64,000 nt of DNA from Chloracidobacterium sp. (GCA_025057975.1 JANWUV010000001.1:62001-126000), one strand, 5' to 3'. Shown: positions 26,683-36,950, counted from the stretch's first letter. The notes: generated by a model not told the origin, from the letters alone. Numbers and translations: made by a program.

Positions 26683-29600
26683 TTATTCCGTTAGAATCTC
26701 ATTCAAAACGCGGATGGTGTCATCATCGAGAAGCGGCATTTCGTCATTCCCAACCAAGGCGGCGATTTTGCGAATGGTTTCCTGCGACACCTGCTGTCGC
26801 CGACGTTTGAGCCGCTCCCGAATCTCCTCGCGTTGACTGCGCAGAATCTCACGGTGAATCTCTAGACCACGCCGCACCAACTTGAGCGCTCGTTCCTCCG
26901 CCTGCCTCAACCGGCTGGCTTCTTCCGGCGCAAAACCGCAGCGACATTTGGGCTGGGTCAGCAGAATTTCTTCAACCGGTTCGTTGCATACCATCTGGTA
27001 CAGGTTGGAGATTTCGTTGATGGCGTCCACGAGGAAGTCTTGGCGGCTGATGCTGAGCTGCGTGAGCATTTCTAGGTTCTGCCACTCCGAGCTTGAAACC
27101 AGCCGGGTGCAGAGCGGCTCAATGACATTGGCCTGGGTCGCGCCAGCGTGTAGCAGGCAGTAAAACTCCGCGTAAACGGGCTGAAACGCTCCAAAGGTGA
27201 GGTCCACCTGCTTGCGGTTGTTTGGATAAAACAGCTGCCAAGGTGGCGCGCCCCGCAGCTTGAAGGTGGCGCGAATGCGCTCGGCCGTAGGGTTGTTGGT
27301 GGGGAAGCTCTCATTGAGGTAACGCAGCTTAGCTTCACAACTGGCCTGGGCCTGACTGTAGCTGTAAACGGCTTCAAGGATGGCGCGGTCGCGCCACAGC
27401 GCATCGAAATCACTGTCGAACAGGAAGCTGATTTCCTCCATTTCTTCAGTGATGGAGCGCCGCATCAAGGCGTGCCGAATGTGCGCCGCAACGCGGTCGA
27501 ACCGTCGAACAACCTGAATCGCTTCCCAGATTTCCGTCTCTTCCTGTGGGGCTTTCGACAGCGTTTCCAAGGCTTTGGACAGATCACGCTGCCGCCACGC
27601 TTGGTAGTACGCGCCAAGTTCCGAGAGCGCACGGTCAACGTCTTCGGGAATGCACATCTCAACGCGCTGGCGGTCTGGCGCCACCAGATGCCCAATCCAG
27701 AGCGCCGCATCCAGCGAGAGCGCCTCAGGCATGCCTTCCGGTGAGACCGGCGAGGTGAGCGGCAACAACCACTCCCACATCTGCCACGGCGCTGGCCGGC
27801 TGGGCAGCGGAACATCACTAACCGTGCCGTTTCGAAAGACAAACCGCCCCTCTGAAAGATACTTCCGGCGAAACAGCGCTGCGCCGGCTTGCAGGGCTTC
27901 GTCAACAATACGCCTTGCGACTTCATCCGTCGGCAGCCCGCCGCCCAGAATCGTTGGGTCGGACAAACACACCAAACGCTTGAGCGCCCAGACATCATCG
28001 GTGTCGAGCGCGCCCGGCAGCCAGTGGACGCCTAAGTCATCAGCTCGCAAAGCCTCCAGATCGAAATCGGCTTGACCGGCGCGGCGTGGAAAGTGGACGC
28101 GCATCTGGTAATCGTTGCTCCGATGGGACTGAGCCGGCTCCCAGATAATCCCCAGCGCATCTTGGCGGATAACATGCCAGAGGCTGGCGCACTGAAGACT
28201 CCACAACTTATCGCCCTGTTGGGCAAAACCGACTGGAAAGTCTTCAAACAGGAGGCTTCCAGAGGCCAGCAGGGCAAGGTTGATGCGCGGATCATTGTCC
28301 GACAGCGCCCTGGCATGAGCCGTCACAAGGCTGTCGAGAGCTTCGCCGGGGTGGAGTGGAAAGCGGTATTCACGATTTTCAGGGTCGTCGCCAGTGACGA
28401 TGACGTTCTTCGCCAGCGCCTTGATTTGCTGAAGCAAGGCCGCCGACAACTTGTAGGTCGGCTTCTGGCCATACAGGTCATAAAACAAGATACCGTTGGT
28501 CAGGTCGGCCACCGTCGCTGGAATGCCGGCCAGCGAGTGCATGAGAATCGCCTTGAGCAGCATGCGCGTATGCAAACGCTGCCCTTGGCTGATGCGTGGA
28601 ATAACCGCCTCCACCGCTTGATCGTAGTTCTCAAAGGCATGGGCTAGCGACGGCGTACTCCGCAGCATCGGCTCAAGCACGTCAAACATTTCGTCCACAG
28701 TGAAGAGGCTTTCCGCCGGCCGGTTCCGAATCCGCTCCGCCGCCTTCAATGCGAAGGCTGGAAAGGAAAAACCACTCAGGTAGCGCCGCAGCCGAACACC
28801 AATGTCCCATGCCATCGGATGGAGCGGGTACAGGTTGATGAGCCGCTGTTCATCCAGCTGAAGCTTAGGCAACTTGTGTTGTAGTTGTTCCCGCACTTGG
28901 GTGACGGCGTGCCGCTGCCGGGCGTTTTTGGTCAGCAAGTGCGCGCCAATAAGCGCTGGAATGGCGTTTTCACCGAGGTATTCAATGACATACCTGCCAA
29001 GCAACGCGCTTACCTGTTCCGCCGACAGCCGCCGTCCGCGGGCGCTGTCGAGTAGAGTGTCCGTCGCCGACACATAGACGCACAACGGCGCTTGCTGTGA
29101 GACACGGCTCAGGAGTTCAAGCGTCCCCACCACAACGCCTGCCGTCCGAGGCGTTCGCTCATAGAGCAGGTCGTCAAGACCGTCAATCACGATGACCACC
29201 CCATCAGTCGGCGGCAACGACCGACAGGCAGTAAGCAGGTCGTCCACCATCGGCGTCACACCATCCGGCGGCGGCGTGGAAGTCGTCAGCATGTAGCTCA
29301 GGAAGCGCGCCAAGTAGTCCAGCGGGGCAAGCGTAGTGTCCGACCGGCTGACTTGCCCACTGTAAAAACTGACGATATGCCAACGCCGTGACCCAAGCTG
29401 GGCATGAATCTCCTGCAACCGCTGTGAAACCTGACCAAGCGGTTTGCCTGCAAACTGCGCCAGCGCATGCACCAACCGTAACAGAAACGATTTGCCGCTA
29501 CCCGGCGGCCCAACCAGCAATGACGCCCGATGACCGGCGGGTGTCGGTATGATCAACCGTTCGCTCAGACGCTGAAGAACATCGCCGAACTCATACGTCA

Positions 29601-29700
29601 GCAATGCCCGCTGGAGCAGGTCACGCTCCCACCCAGGCGTAGAGAAATCCACTGGCGTGAACTCAGCGACATTGAGGCAGTCTCGAATTTTTGAAGCCAT
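26683..29700 (-). CDS. Large orphan P-loop ATPase (BrxC/PglY/DUF6079-like)
   Basis: A 1005-residue ATPase. Residues 1-60 are a short N-terminal region (IRDCLNVAEFTPVDF), followed by Walker A GPPGSGKS (64-71), Walker B VVIVIDGLDD (168-177) and a sensor-like VYVSATDTL. The long middle and C-terminal helical regions resemble the STAND-like ATPases of BREX and phage-defence systems (BrxC, PglY, DUF6079), an assignment made from architecture only. Near residues 918-921 is KCRC, perhaps part of a zinc site, then a long charged coiled coil. No methylase, PglZ-type phosphatase or nuclease gene is nearby. Base use matches its neighbours. Confidence 0.6.
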   Translation of the reverse strand: MASKIRDCLNVAEFTPVDFSTPGWERDLLQRALLTYEFGDVLQRLSERLIIPTPAGHRASLLVGPPGSGKSFLLRLVHALAQFAGKPLGQVSQRLQEIHAQLGSRRWHIVSFYSGQVSRSDTTLAPLDYLARFLSYMLTTSTPPPDGVTPMVDDLLTACRSLPPTDGVVIVIDGLDDLLYERTPRTAGVVVGTLELLSRVSQQAPLCVYVSATDTLLDSARGRRLSAEQVSALLGRYVIEYLGENAIPALIGAHLLTKNARQRHAVTQVREQLQHKLPKLQLDEQRLINLYPLHPMAWDIGVRLRRYLSGFSFPAFALKAAERIRNRPAESLFTVDEMFDVLEPMLRSTPSLAHAFENYDQAVEAVIPRISQGQRLHTRMLLKAILMHSLAGIPATVADLTNGILFYDLYGQKPTYKLSAALLQQIKALAKNVIVTGDDPENREYRFPLHPGEALDSLVTAHARALSDNDPRINLALLASGSLLFEDFPVGFAQQGDKLWSLQCASLWHVIRQDALGIIWEPAQSHRSNDYQMRVHFPRRAGQADFDLEALRADDLGVHWLPGALDTDDVWALKRLVCLSDPTILGGGLPTDEVARRIVDEALQAGAALFRRKYLSEGRFVFRNGTVSDVPLPSRPAPWQMWEWLLPLTSPVSPEGMPEALSLDAALWIGHLVAPDRQRVEMCIPEDVDRALSELGAYYQAWRQRDLSKALETLSKAPQEETEIWEAIQVVRRFDRVAAHIRHALMRRSITEEMEEISFLFDSDFDALWRDRAILEAVYSYSQAQASCEAKLRYLNESFPTNNPTAERIRATFKLRGAPPWQLFYPNNRKQVDLTFGAFQPVYAEFYCLLHAGATQANVIEPLCTRLVSSSEWQNLEMLTQLSISRQDFLVDAINEISNLYQMVCNEPVEEILLTQPKCRCGFAPEEASRLRQAEERALKLVRRGLEIHREILRSQREEIRERLKRRRQQVSQETIRKIAALVGNDEMPLLDDDTIRVLNEILTE

Positions 29701-29889
29701 AGGTCAAAGCTGGCAACGCCGTCAGACAGCACACGGCGTCCTCAACGCCAAGATGCGCAACTAGTTTTCCGAGCAAACGTCAGGCATCGGGTTTGAGATG
29801 TTATGGGCACCGTGTCTAGTGTTTACGCCCATCATACTCGCCCCACAGGCGGGACGCCATGCTTCACGAGGGGTTTCTCAATCCTAGGT

Positions 29890-30903
29890 TTAGCTCCGTG
29901 AGCGGGCGCGGTTGGTGGGCTGTCGCGCCGGATTCAGTTTCCCAGATGAAGAACGGGCGCGCACCGCCGTCACCAAGCGTAGGTAGGCCGCCGCCGCTCG
30001 ATACCGCACGGCGTCTTTGGGGTCTTGAAAGAGCGGCACAAGGTCACGTCGCGCCACTGTCTGTTCACTCATCGCCAGCGCATGAACGGCGGCGGCGCGA
30101 ACCGTCCAATCTTCATCTGTCAACGCCTCGCGCAGCATGGCGACGGTTTCGGCGTCCTTGACAGGCGGTAGAACGGCGATGGCCTGCGCACGGCCTGAGA
30201 GGTTAGCGTCCGCCAGCAGCCCTGCCAACGAGGAAAGTCCCATGCCAAGGCCCGGCACGGGCATAAACCCGATCCCATACCGAAAAGCCAGCCGGAAAAA
30301 GCCGCCGGGCGTTTTCATCGAACGAAACAACGCGCGGCGCTGACTTGAAAAATACCCTGATTTGGCTCGCCGCTCGCCGGCCACGATGTCGAGGAGGGCC
30401 TGTTTTCCGTCCGCATTCCCGTGCGCATAGAGCGCTTTGGCAGCAGCGAAGGCGACTTCCGGCGTCTCACTGTTCAGGGCCTTTCTGAGCAATGGCACGG
30501 CGCGCGGGTCGCGCAAGCCAGCGAGCGTAGCGCAGGCGGCAACCTGAACGTGCATGTCCTTATCAGCGATAGCGGTTTCCAGCAGCGGGAAGGGATCGTT
30601 CTCAACGCGGGTCAAGCTCAACGCTATGACAACTTCGCGCCGTCGGTCGGCGTTTCGCTCGGTCAACCCCTGCGCCAAGATGATCCGCGCCGCTTCAAGA
30701 GCAGCCCCGCGTTCCTCCGGCGTTTCTTCCTTCGCCGGTTGCGGAGAGCCGACCGCTGTACCACTTGCTACTGTACCACCCGCTACGCCAGTGGCGACGC
30801 TGAGCGGCGACTGCGCGTTTGCCGTTACGGCTAGCAAGCCACTCAGCAGCAGCACGCTGCTTTGTCGCCGGACGGAACTTTCTGACTTGCTCCGCAGAGA
30901 CAT
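29890..30903 (-). CDS. Secreted HEAT-repeat protein
   Basis: A 337-residue exported protein: a signal peptide ending near ANAQS (about residue 31), a Gly/Ala-rich linker, then helical repeats of HEAT type, for example DKDMHVQVAACATLAGLRD and TDEDWTVRAAAVHALAM, each about 31 residues long. A glycine-rich amphipathic stretch (GIGFMPVPGLGMGLSSLAG) interrupts the repeats and may touch a membrane. The C-terminus is basic. HEAT repeats bind other proteins; the partner is unknown. The start at 30903 gives the best signal peptide. Confidence 0.78.
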   Translation of the reverse strand: MSLRSKSESSVRRQSSVLLLSGLLAVTANAQSPLSVATGVAGGTVASGTAVGSPQPAKEETPEERGAALEAARIILAQGLTERNADRRREVVIALSLTRVENDPFPLLETAIADKDMHVQVAACATLAGLRDPRAVPLLRKALNSETPEVAFAAAKALYAHGNADGKQALLDIVAGERRAKSGYFSSQRRALFRSMKTPGGFFRLAFRYGIGFMPVPGLGMGLSSLAGLLADANLSGRAQAIAVLPPVKDAETVAMLREALTDEDWTVRAAAVHALAMSEQTVARRDLVPLFQDPKDAVRYRAAAAYLRLVTAVRARSSSGKLNPARQPTNRARSRS

Positions 30904-31129
30904 TTTTTTCACGCCAAGTCGAGTCAAAAACAGCAGCCGGACGGCGGCTGCGTCCACCACCGCCTTGTCGAAAGCCTGTCCCTCAGAGATTGCTCTACAG
31001 CGTCATGGAGCCGGAAGCCACTCCATTTCTACGGAACGGCGGCTTAGGCATCGCTACCGGCAGAACGCCATCGTCATCTTTCAAAGATCTTTACAACTCA
31101 AGGCGACGACGTTCCCTGTCGGGAAGCGA

Positions 31130-32581
31130 CTACAGCGCTAACACGCGCTCCAACATTCGACCCGCCCGGAACATCCGGCTTTCCTCAAAGGCAGGAGCGA
31201 TGATCTGGAGGCCGATCGGTAGCCCTTCGACGCTCTTTCCGCAGGGCAAACTCATACCGGGTACGCCGGCCAGGTTGAGCGTTACGGTGTAGATGTCCGA
31301 CAGATACATCTGCAGGGGGTCGCCCGTCTTCTCACCCAGTTTGAAAGCAGGCGTCGGCGTGGTGGGCGTCACGATGACCTCGCATTGTTCAAATGCGCGG
31401 TCGAAATCACGCCGCAAAAGCGTCCGCACCTTCTGCGCTTTCAGGTAATAGGCGTCGTAGTAGCCCGACGACAGGGCATATGTGCCTAGCAAGATGCGCC
31501 GCTTGACTTCGGGGCCGAAGCCCTGCTCGCGGCTTAGGGCGTACAGATCGTGAACCGTCGTCACATCCGGCGCGCGGTAGCCGTACCGCACACCGTCAAA
31601 GCGCGCCAGGTTAGCGCTGGCCTCGGCCATAGCGATGATGTAGTAGTCAGCGATGGCATAGTCGAGGTGTGGCAGCGACACTTCAACGAGCCTCGCGCCA
31701 AGCCGCTCATAGGCTTTGAGCGCCGTCCGAACGGCGGCTTCCACTTCAGCGTCCAGTCCGGCACCGAAGGCTTCCTGCGCTACCCCGATGCGCCAACCAC
31801 GCAGGTCGGCGTCGCCGTCGTCAGAAAGCTCTGCTAGGTAGTCCGGGACCGGATGCAGCGAACTGGTGGCGTCGTGTTCGTCGTAGCCGGCCATGACGCC
31901 GAGCATGCGCGCCGCATCGCGGACGGTGCGCGTCATCGGGCCGATTTGGTCAAGTGACGAACCAAACGCGACCAATCCGTAACGCGATACGCGGCCGTAA
32001 GTCGGCTTGACGCCGACAATTCCGCAAAAGGCGGCCGGCTGCCGAATCGAGCCGCCGGTGTCGCTGCCGGTGGCCGCCAGACATAGCCCGGCCGCTACCG
32101 CCGCCGCGCTGCCGCCGCTCGAGCCACCAGGTACGCGGGTTGGGTCGAGCGGATGCCGTACGGGGCCGAACGCCGAGTTTTCATTTGACGACCCCATGGC
32201 GAACTCATCCAGATTCGCCTTGCCGACAATGACCGCACCGGCGGCTTCCAGTCGCGCCACGGCCGTCGCCGTGTAGGTCGCCGTATAGTTCGCCAGCATT
32301 CGGGAGGCGCAGGTCGTCCGCGTTCCGGCCAGACACTGGTTGTCCTTGACGACGATGGGCACACCCTCCAACGGCCGCAGCGGCTCGCCGGCGGCGATTC
32401 GCGCATCGGTCATCGCCGCCTGTTCCAGCGCCCGGTCGGGCAGCGTGGACAATAGCGCGTTGAGGTCGGGGTTGCGCTGTTCAATGGCCGCCAGCGCCGC
32501 CCGACAGACTTCGGTCGCCGAACAGTCGCGCGCCCGCAACGCCGCATGCAGGCGGTCAATGTCAAAATCAAGTAGATTCAC
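31130..32581 (-). CDS. gatA: Asp/Glu-tRNA amidotransferase subunit A (GatA)
   Basis: A 483-residue amidase-signature enzyme. The catalytic Ser-cisSer-Lys set is visible as PIVVKDN (Lys), [16 protein letters not shown] (cis-Ser) and [14 protein letters not shown] (nucleophile). GatA supplies ammonia from glutamine to convert Glu-tRNAGln or Asp-tRNAAsn. GatB and GatC are not adjacent. The GTG at 32581 ([10 protein letters not shown]) is favoured because the longer frame would start with TTG at 32623 inside a perfect inverted repeat. The gene diverges from hutH. Confidence 0.92.
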   Translation of the reverse strand: MNLLDFDIDRLHAALRARDCSATEVCRAALAAIEQRNPDLNALLSTLPDRALEQAAMTDARIAAGEPLRPLEGVPIVVKDNQCLAGTRTTCASRMLANYTATYTATAVARLEAAGAVIVGKANLDEFAMGSSNENSAFGPVRHPLDPTRVPGGSSGGSAAAVAAGLCLAATGSDTGGSIRQPAAFCGIVGVKPTYGRVSRYGLVAFGSSLDQIGPMTRTVRDAARMLGVMAGYDEHDATSSLHPVPDYLAELSDDGDADLRGWRIGVAQEAFGAGLDAEVEAAVRTALKAYERLGARLVEVSLPHLDYAIADYYIIAMAEASANLARFDGVRYGYRAPDVTTVHDLYALSREQGFGPEVKRRILLGTYALSSGYYDAYYLKAQKVRTLLRRDFDRAFEQCEVIVTPTTPTPAFKLGEKTGDPLQMYLSDIYTVTLNLAGVPGMSLPCGKSVEGLPIGLQIIAPAFEESRMFRAGRMLERVLAL

Positions 32582-32611
32582 CACGGTTACGCTAAAAAAC
32601 GGTATGGTGTC

Positions 32612-32633
32612 GCCGACGACCAAGGTCGTCGGC
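32612..32633. repeat. Perfect inverted repeat 1, gatA-hutH spacer
   Basis: Arms GCCGACGACC and GGTCGTCGGC with a 2-base centre, in the divergent promoter region. It shares the 7-mer GGTCGTC with the next repeat. Confidence 0.6.
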
Positions 32634-32659
32634 CACGGCGACGGTAACTGGTCGCCTAC

Positions 32660-32682
32660 GCGGTCGTCAATTTGACGACCGC
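32660..32682. repeat. Perfect inverted repeat 2, gatA-hutH spacer
   Basis: Arms GCGGTCGTCAA and TTGACGACCGC around a single central base, 26 bases after repeat 1. The two repeats together offer four GGTCGTC half-sites, a layout expected for cooperative regulator binding. Confidence 0.6.
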
Positions 32683-32735
32683 CGTGATGAACCGGCGGTG
32701 CCGGTTTTCAGGCTTTCCAAACGGAGCAGCCCCCC

Positions 32736-34247
32736 ATGCAACTCAGTGGACAGAACTTAACCCTGCAAAACGTCGTGGACGTAGCGCGCCGTACCTCAGT
32801 ACAGGTGGAGATTGCGCCGGAGGCGCTTGCCCGCATGGCCGAAGCCCGCGCGGTTGTTGCGTCCATTGTGGCGCAGGGGCGCATCGTATACGGCGTCAAT
32901 ACGGGCTTCGGCAAGCTTTCTTCCGTCACCATCCCGCCGACGGCGTTGGCCGAGCTTCAGGTCAACTTGGTGCGTTCACATGCTTGCGGCGTTGGTCGTC
33001 CGCTTTCTGAAGCCGAAACGCGTGCGATGATGCTGCTGCGGGCGAATGTTTTGGCGCGTGGATTTTCCGGGGTGCGTCCAGTCGTTGTGGAGCGGCTGGT
33101 CGGCTTGCTCAACGCAGGCGTGCACCCAGTCATCCCAGAGAAAGGATCGGTCGGGGCCAGCGGCGATCTGGCCCCGTTGGCCCATCTGGCTCTTGTACTT
33201 ATCGGGGAAGGCGAAGCCTTCTTTCGCGGCGAGCGGCTTCCCGGACACGTGGCACTGGCGCGGGCCGGTTTGGAGCCGCTGACGCTTGAAGCCAAGGAAG
33301 GGCTAGCGCTGCTCAATGGAACGCAGGCGATGTGCGCTGTCGGCGGGCTGGCGCTGGCGCGGTTGCTCGAACTAGCCGAACTAGCCGATGTCGCTGGGGC
33401 GCTGTCGCTTGACGCGCTACATGGTACGGCCGCGGCCTTCGACGCACGCATCCACGCCGCGCGGCCTCACAGCGGACAGATCGCCGTCGCTGCTCATTTG
33501 CGCGACTTGCTCGCCGGCAGCGAGATTCTAGCCTCGCACCGGGATTGCCCGCGCGTACAGGACGCCTACAGTCTGCGGTGTATGCCGCAGGTTCACGGCG
33601 CGGTGCGCGATGTCCTTGAATTTGCACGGCGGACGCTTGAAACCGAGTTCAACAGCGCCACCGACAACCCCCTCGTCTTTACGGACACCGGCGACGTGCT
33701 TTCCGGCGGCAACTTTCACGGTGCGCCCGTTGCGTTGGCGCTGGACGCCTGCGCCATAGCTGCCGCAACGTTAGGTGGCATCGCCGAGCGCCGCATTGAG
33801 CGCCTGCTCAACCCTGATTTGTCGGGGTTGCCGGCGTTTCTGGCGCGTCAGCCGGGTACGCAGTCGGGGCTGATGATGGCGCAAGTGACGGCGGCGGCGC
33901 TGTGTAATGAAAATATGGGACTGGCGCACCCCGCCTCGGTCGGATCCTTGCCGACGGGTGCGGCCAAGGAAGATTTTGTCTCCATGGGGATGACGGCGGC
34001 GCTCAAGCTCCGCACCGTCGCCGAAAACGTCGCTGACATTTTGGCGATTGAGTTACTGGCGGCGACGCAGGCGCTCCCGTTTTTGCGCCCGCGCCGAACC
34101 AGCCCACGGCTGCAACGAGTCGAGGAGGTTCTACTCGCCATCGTCCCGCCGCTGGAAGGCGACACGCCGCTGACGCCGTACATCGCCGCCATTCGAGAGC
34201 GGCTCAGCGAAGTTTTAGCCGCAGCAAACGCCACCCCGACACCGTAA
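32736..34247 (+). CDS. hutH: Histidine ammonia-lyase HutH
   Basis: A 503-residue lyase that removes ammonia from histidine to give urocanate. The self-forming MIO cofactor comes from the ASG in GSVGASGDLAPLAHLAL, and the active-site GVNTGFGKLSS block is near residue 55. The DNPLVF and SVGSLPTGAAKEDFVSMG motifs complete the family pattern. Other hut genes are not in the window. An upstream double inverted repeat lies in the promoter region shared with gatA. Confidence 0.96.
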   Translation: MQLSGQNLTLQNVVDVARRTSVQVEIAPEALARMAEARAVVASIVAQGRIVYGVNTGFGKLSSVTIPPTALAELQVNLVRSHACGVGRPLSEAETRAMMLLRANVLARGFSGVRPVVVERLVGLLNAGVHPVIPEKGSVGASGDLAPLAHLALVLIGEGEAFFRGERLPGHVALARAGLEPLTLEAKEGLALLNGTQAMCAVGGLALARLLELAELADVAGALSLDALHGTAAAFDARIHAARPHSGQIAVAAHLRDLLAGSEILASHRDCPRVQDAYSLRCMPQVHGAVRDVLEFARRTLETEFNSATDNPLVFTDTGDVLSGGNFHGAPVALALDACAIAAATLGGIAERRIERLLNPDLSGLPAFLARQPGTQSGLMMAQVTAAALCNENMGLAHPASVGSLPTGAAKEDFVSMGMTAALKLRTVAENVADILAIELLAATQALPFLRPRRTSPRLQRVEEVLLAIVPPLEGDTPLTPYIAAIRERLSEVLAAANATPTP

Positions 34248-34279
34248 CTGTGAAGTGGACTTTCCGCACACGGCGGTGT

Positions 34280-35338
34280 TTACGGGGCGATGTCGCGCGC
34301 AATGGATAAAACGTCGCGTAACATGGCAGCGGCCGTCCCCACTGGGCCGTCCTCCATGCTGAACGCGGTTGTCCGCCCGAAGATGTCGCTCTGATAGACA
34401 ATGCCGGCTTCCTGCATGCCAAGTCGCGCCAGCGGATGGTCGGCTGGAACGGCCGTCGGACGGACGCTTAGGGCGTAGCGGCCATCCGGGCCGCGTTCCG
34501 CCTTGGCCAGCAGAATCAAGCCGCCGCCGTTGCGCCGCGCCTGCCGGATGTCGTCGGGGGTGACGCGAGTGATGCCCTCTACGGCGATGTCGGTCAGGCG
34601 GGTCGGTTGGCGCAGGACAGCGTTAGCCAGAATGAGCAGCTTGTTAGCGGCGTCCCAGCCTTCAACGTCCAGCGTTGGGTCCGGCTCGGCGATTCCAATA
34701 CGCTGCGCTTCCGCCAGCGCCTCGGCGTAGGTTTTCCCTTCGCCCATCAGTGTCAGCATGACCTGTGTGGTGCCATTGAGAACGGCTTCGATGGAGCGAA
34801 TCTCCCCGCCGGCTAGGTCACGCCACCCGATGTTAACGCTTGGAAGCGCGCCGGCGACTGCACCGCTGAAACGCAGCCGCGGCCGCTGCGGATCGCCGGA
34901 CCAGTCGCTCAGTCGGGCCAGTTCATCGAAGGCGACTACCAGGGCTCCCTTGCTGGCCATCACAACGTGCAGCCCCCGTTGCAGCGCCGTACGGACCAGA
35001 TCGAGGCCCGGCTGTCCGGTGTGAATGTCCGTCGGCGTGGCTTCAAGGAGGAGATCGGCTACAAGTTCCCGAACCGCTGCCGCCATCTCCATGGACTGAA
35101 TGTTGCCGCCGGCCAGCGCCGTCACGCCGCGCCGTGCGCGCTTGCAGGCGACGATGGCGGCTGTGTCCAGCCCGTGTTCGGAGGCGATACAGCCGGAGGA
35201 ATCGGCGACAGCGACAAACTCAAGCGCCACACCGTAGCGTTTACGCAGCAGCGCCGTGCGCGCTGGAAGAATCTCTAGGAATGTGCGACCGATGTTGCCC
35301 AAACCGGTCAAGATGCAACGTAGCGTGCGTGTTTCCAT
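34280..35338 (-). CDS. Homoserine dehydrogenase, short form
   Basis: A 352-residue oxidoreductase of the threonine/methionine branch. The Rossmann motif is CILTGLGNIGRTFLE, the catalytic region has VMASKGALV, and the substrate domain carries FSGAVAGALPSVN, NGTTQVMLT and GWDAANKLLILAN. It lacks the C-terminal ACT domain of feedback-inhibited long forms. The SKGAL variant resembles shorter, often archaeal-type enzymes. It converges with hutH, with 32 bases between the stops. Confidence 0.92.
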   Translation of the reverse strand: METRTLRCILTGLGNIGRTFLEILPARTALLRKRYGVALEFVAVADSSGCIASEHGLDTAAIVACKRARRGVTALAGGNIQSMEMAAAVRELVADLLLEATPTDIHTGQPGLDLVRTALQRGLHVVMASKGALVVAFDELARLSDWSGDPQRPRLRFSGAVAGALPSVNIGWRDLAGGEIRSIEAVLNGTTQVMLTLMGEGKTYAEALAEAQRIGIAEPDPTLDVEGWDAANKLLILANAVLRQPTRLTDIAVEGITRVTPDDIRQARRNGGGLILLAKAERGPDGRYALSVRPTAVPADHPLARLGMQEAGIVYQSDIFGRTTAFSMEDGPVGTAAAMLRDVLSIARDIAP

Positions 35339-35374
35339 CGAAATGCACCCTGTAGGTCACAGCGACGGCTGTGA

Positions 35375-35404
35375 TTGACGTTTAGCGCGCCGGTTTGCTA
35401 GCTT
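35375..35404 (+). promoter_or_regulatory. Candidate promoter of tRNA-Val
   Basis: -35 TTGACG at 35375-35380 and -10 TAGCTT at 35399-35404 (18-base spacer), 34 bases before the tRNA. Confidence 0.4.
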
Positions 35405-35438
35405 CTCTGCTCACCGTTGCTCCTTTGGCGAGGCAAAT

Positions 35439-35515
<77 letters not shown>

Positions 35516-35527
35516 CTTTCCCACTGT

Positions 35528-36814
35528 CTACGCTTCCCCGGCTTCCTTGCGCCAAGCAGCCGCCGCGCCGTAGGTCACCGCCGAACGAGTTGGCCGTTCC
35601 TGCCACTGTTCGTAGTAAAGTACCCGTCCCTCGGTCGGCCCGAACGCCGCCAGCGCATCGAGGTACGCCATCAGCGGCGGAAAACCGCAAACGCGCCGCG
35701 CGTCGCCGTCGCGCGCAATGTGGTCAAGAACGGCCTGACTGTCCCCGGCGGCGACGTGCTCAAGTAACTCGGCGTCGGCGCGTTCCAACGTTTGGGCTTG
35801 GGTTCGTGCGTCAAAGTCGTCGCCGAACTTTGGGCCGACGTGCGCCAAGTCGCCGCCGACCAGCAGCACCGTCCGATAGGGCGTCTCTGTTAGCGTTGTG
35901 CACAGGGCTTGAATAAACATTTCATAGTCGGCGCGCGCCTGCTCACGTTCGGCTTGATCCGTGGCGTAGAGTCCATGGAACGACGTACACAGAATTGGCG
36001 TCATCCGCACCGGCCGCGCGCTGCCAGAGGGCGCGTCAAAAAGATGCCGCAGGAACACGGCCTGAAACTCAATCGAGTGTTCCCGCCGGTGCGCCGTGTC
36101 GTCGGCGCTGATGGAAAAGCCGAGCCGCGCTTCCAGCCGGTCGAGGAAGTCACGGTCGCAGGGGAGCAGCCCTAGTGGCGTGTCGTAGTCCTTCCGCGAC
36201 GCGATGAACAGCCCCTCGCCCCCATAATGGGACGTGCCAAGGACGACAAAATTGATCGGTTCGTCGGAAGGAACGGTTTCCGCCAATTGCTGAATGAGGC
36301 GATACGCCGGAGCGTAGGCGCGTTCCCCCACTCGCAAGTCAATGTGCGGCGCTACCACACCAACCAACCGCTCAATCGGCGGATGTCCCGCCGGCGCAGC
36401 GGGCGCATGCGCCAGAATGGTTTCCAACCGTTCACGGAGGGCGCTCGGCTCAGATGGGTAGCTCGCACCGGCATGAACCGCCGGACGCACGGTCGCTGCC
36501 CGAAACGCCGCCAGATGTTCGGCGGCGAAGGCGGCAAAGCGTGGGCTGTCCAACAGCAACCATTCATCAAGTTTTTCGATAATGGTGCGAATGTCACGGG
36601 CGGACCACCGCCCGCCGAAGCGCTGCGCCAAGATGTCCGGCAGTTCTGCGAGCGTCGCTCGCCCATCACAGGCAAGCAGCAGCGGTGCCAGATGGAGATC
36701 CAACGCGCAGCCTTCAATGAACCCCTGCGGGTCGTGGAGCAGCATCAGCCCTGCCTCCCTGTCAACGAAAAGTTGAAGGGGGCGTAGGCGCGGCCGGTCG
36801 AGCAAGCCAAACAT
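35528..36814 (-). CDS. MEMO-family protein with N-terminal PqqD-like domain
   Basis: A 428-residue protein. Residues 1-90 form a small winged-helix-like domain (LLACDGRATLAELPDIL) of the kind fused to MEMO proteins in some bacteria. From about residue 110 the MEMO fold begins: HAGASYPSEPSALRERL, VAPHIDLRVGERAYA, FVVLGTSHYGG, RREHSIEFQAVFL and LLVGGDLAHVGPKFGDDF, with the conserved His residues. These belong to the 'AmmeMemoRadiSam' protein B family, whose exact reaction is not established. The AMMECR1-like and radical-SAM partners are not in the window. It ends 12 bases from the tRNA. Confidence 0.85.
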   Translation of the reverse strand: MFGLLDRPRLRPLQLFVDREAGLMLLHDPQGFIEGCALDLHLAPLLLACDGRATLAELPDILAQRFGGRWSARDIRTIIEKLDEWLLLDSPRFAAFAAEHLAAFRAATVRPAVHAGASYPSEPSALRERLETILAHAPAAPAGHPPIERLVGVVAPHIDLRVGERAYAPAYRLIQQLAETVPSDEPINFVVLGTSHYGGEGLFIASRKDYDTPLGLLPCDRDFLDRLEARLGFSISADDTAHRREHSIEFQAVFLRHLFDAPSGSARPVRMTPILCTSFHGLYATDQAEREQARADYEMFIQALCTTLTETPYRTVLLVGGDLAHVGPKFGDDFDARTQAQTLERADAELLEHVAAGDSQAVLDHIARDGDARRVCGFPPLMAYLDALAAFGPTEGRVLYYEQWQERPTRSAVTYGAAAAWRKEAGEA

Positions 36815-36950
36815 GGTGTCTCCTCATCTCAAGTGGTTTGCATGGTCGCCAGGGAGTAGCGCACGCACTGTAGCACTTGTGTTTGCCCCGTGAACACGGT
36901 ATGCCATAGACAAACTGCCGGTCATGGGCGGCGAAAATGGCTGGATTTTT

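Noticed and set aside
30229-30240. GAGGAAAGTCC-like string recalling RNase P RNA
   Set aside because: It lies inside the HEAT protein gene and the other RNase P segments are missing.
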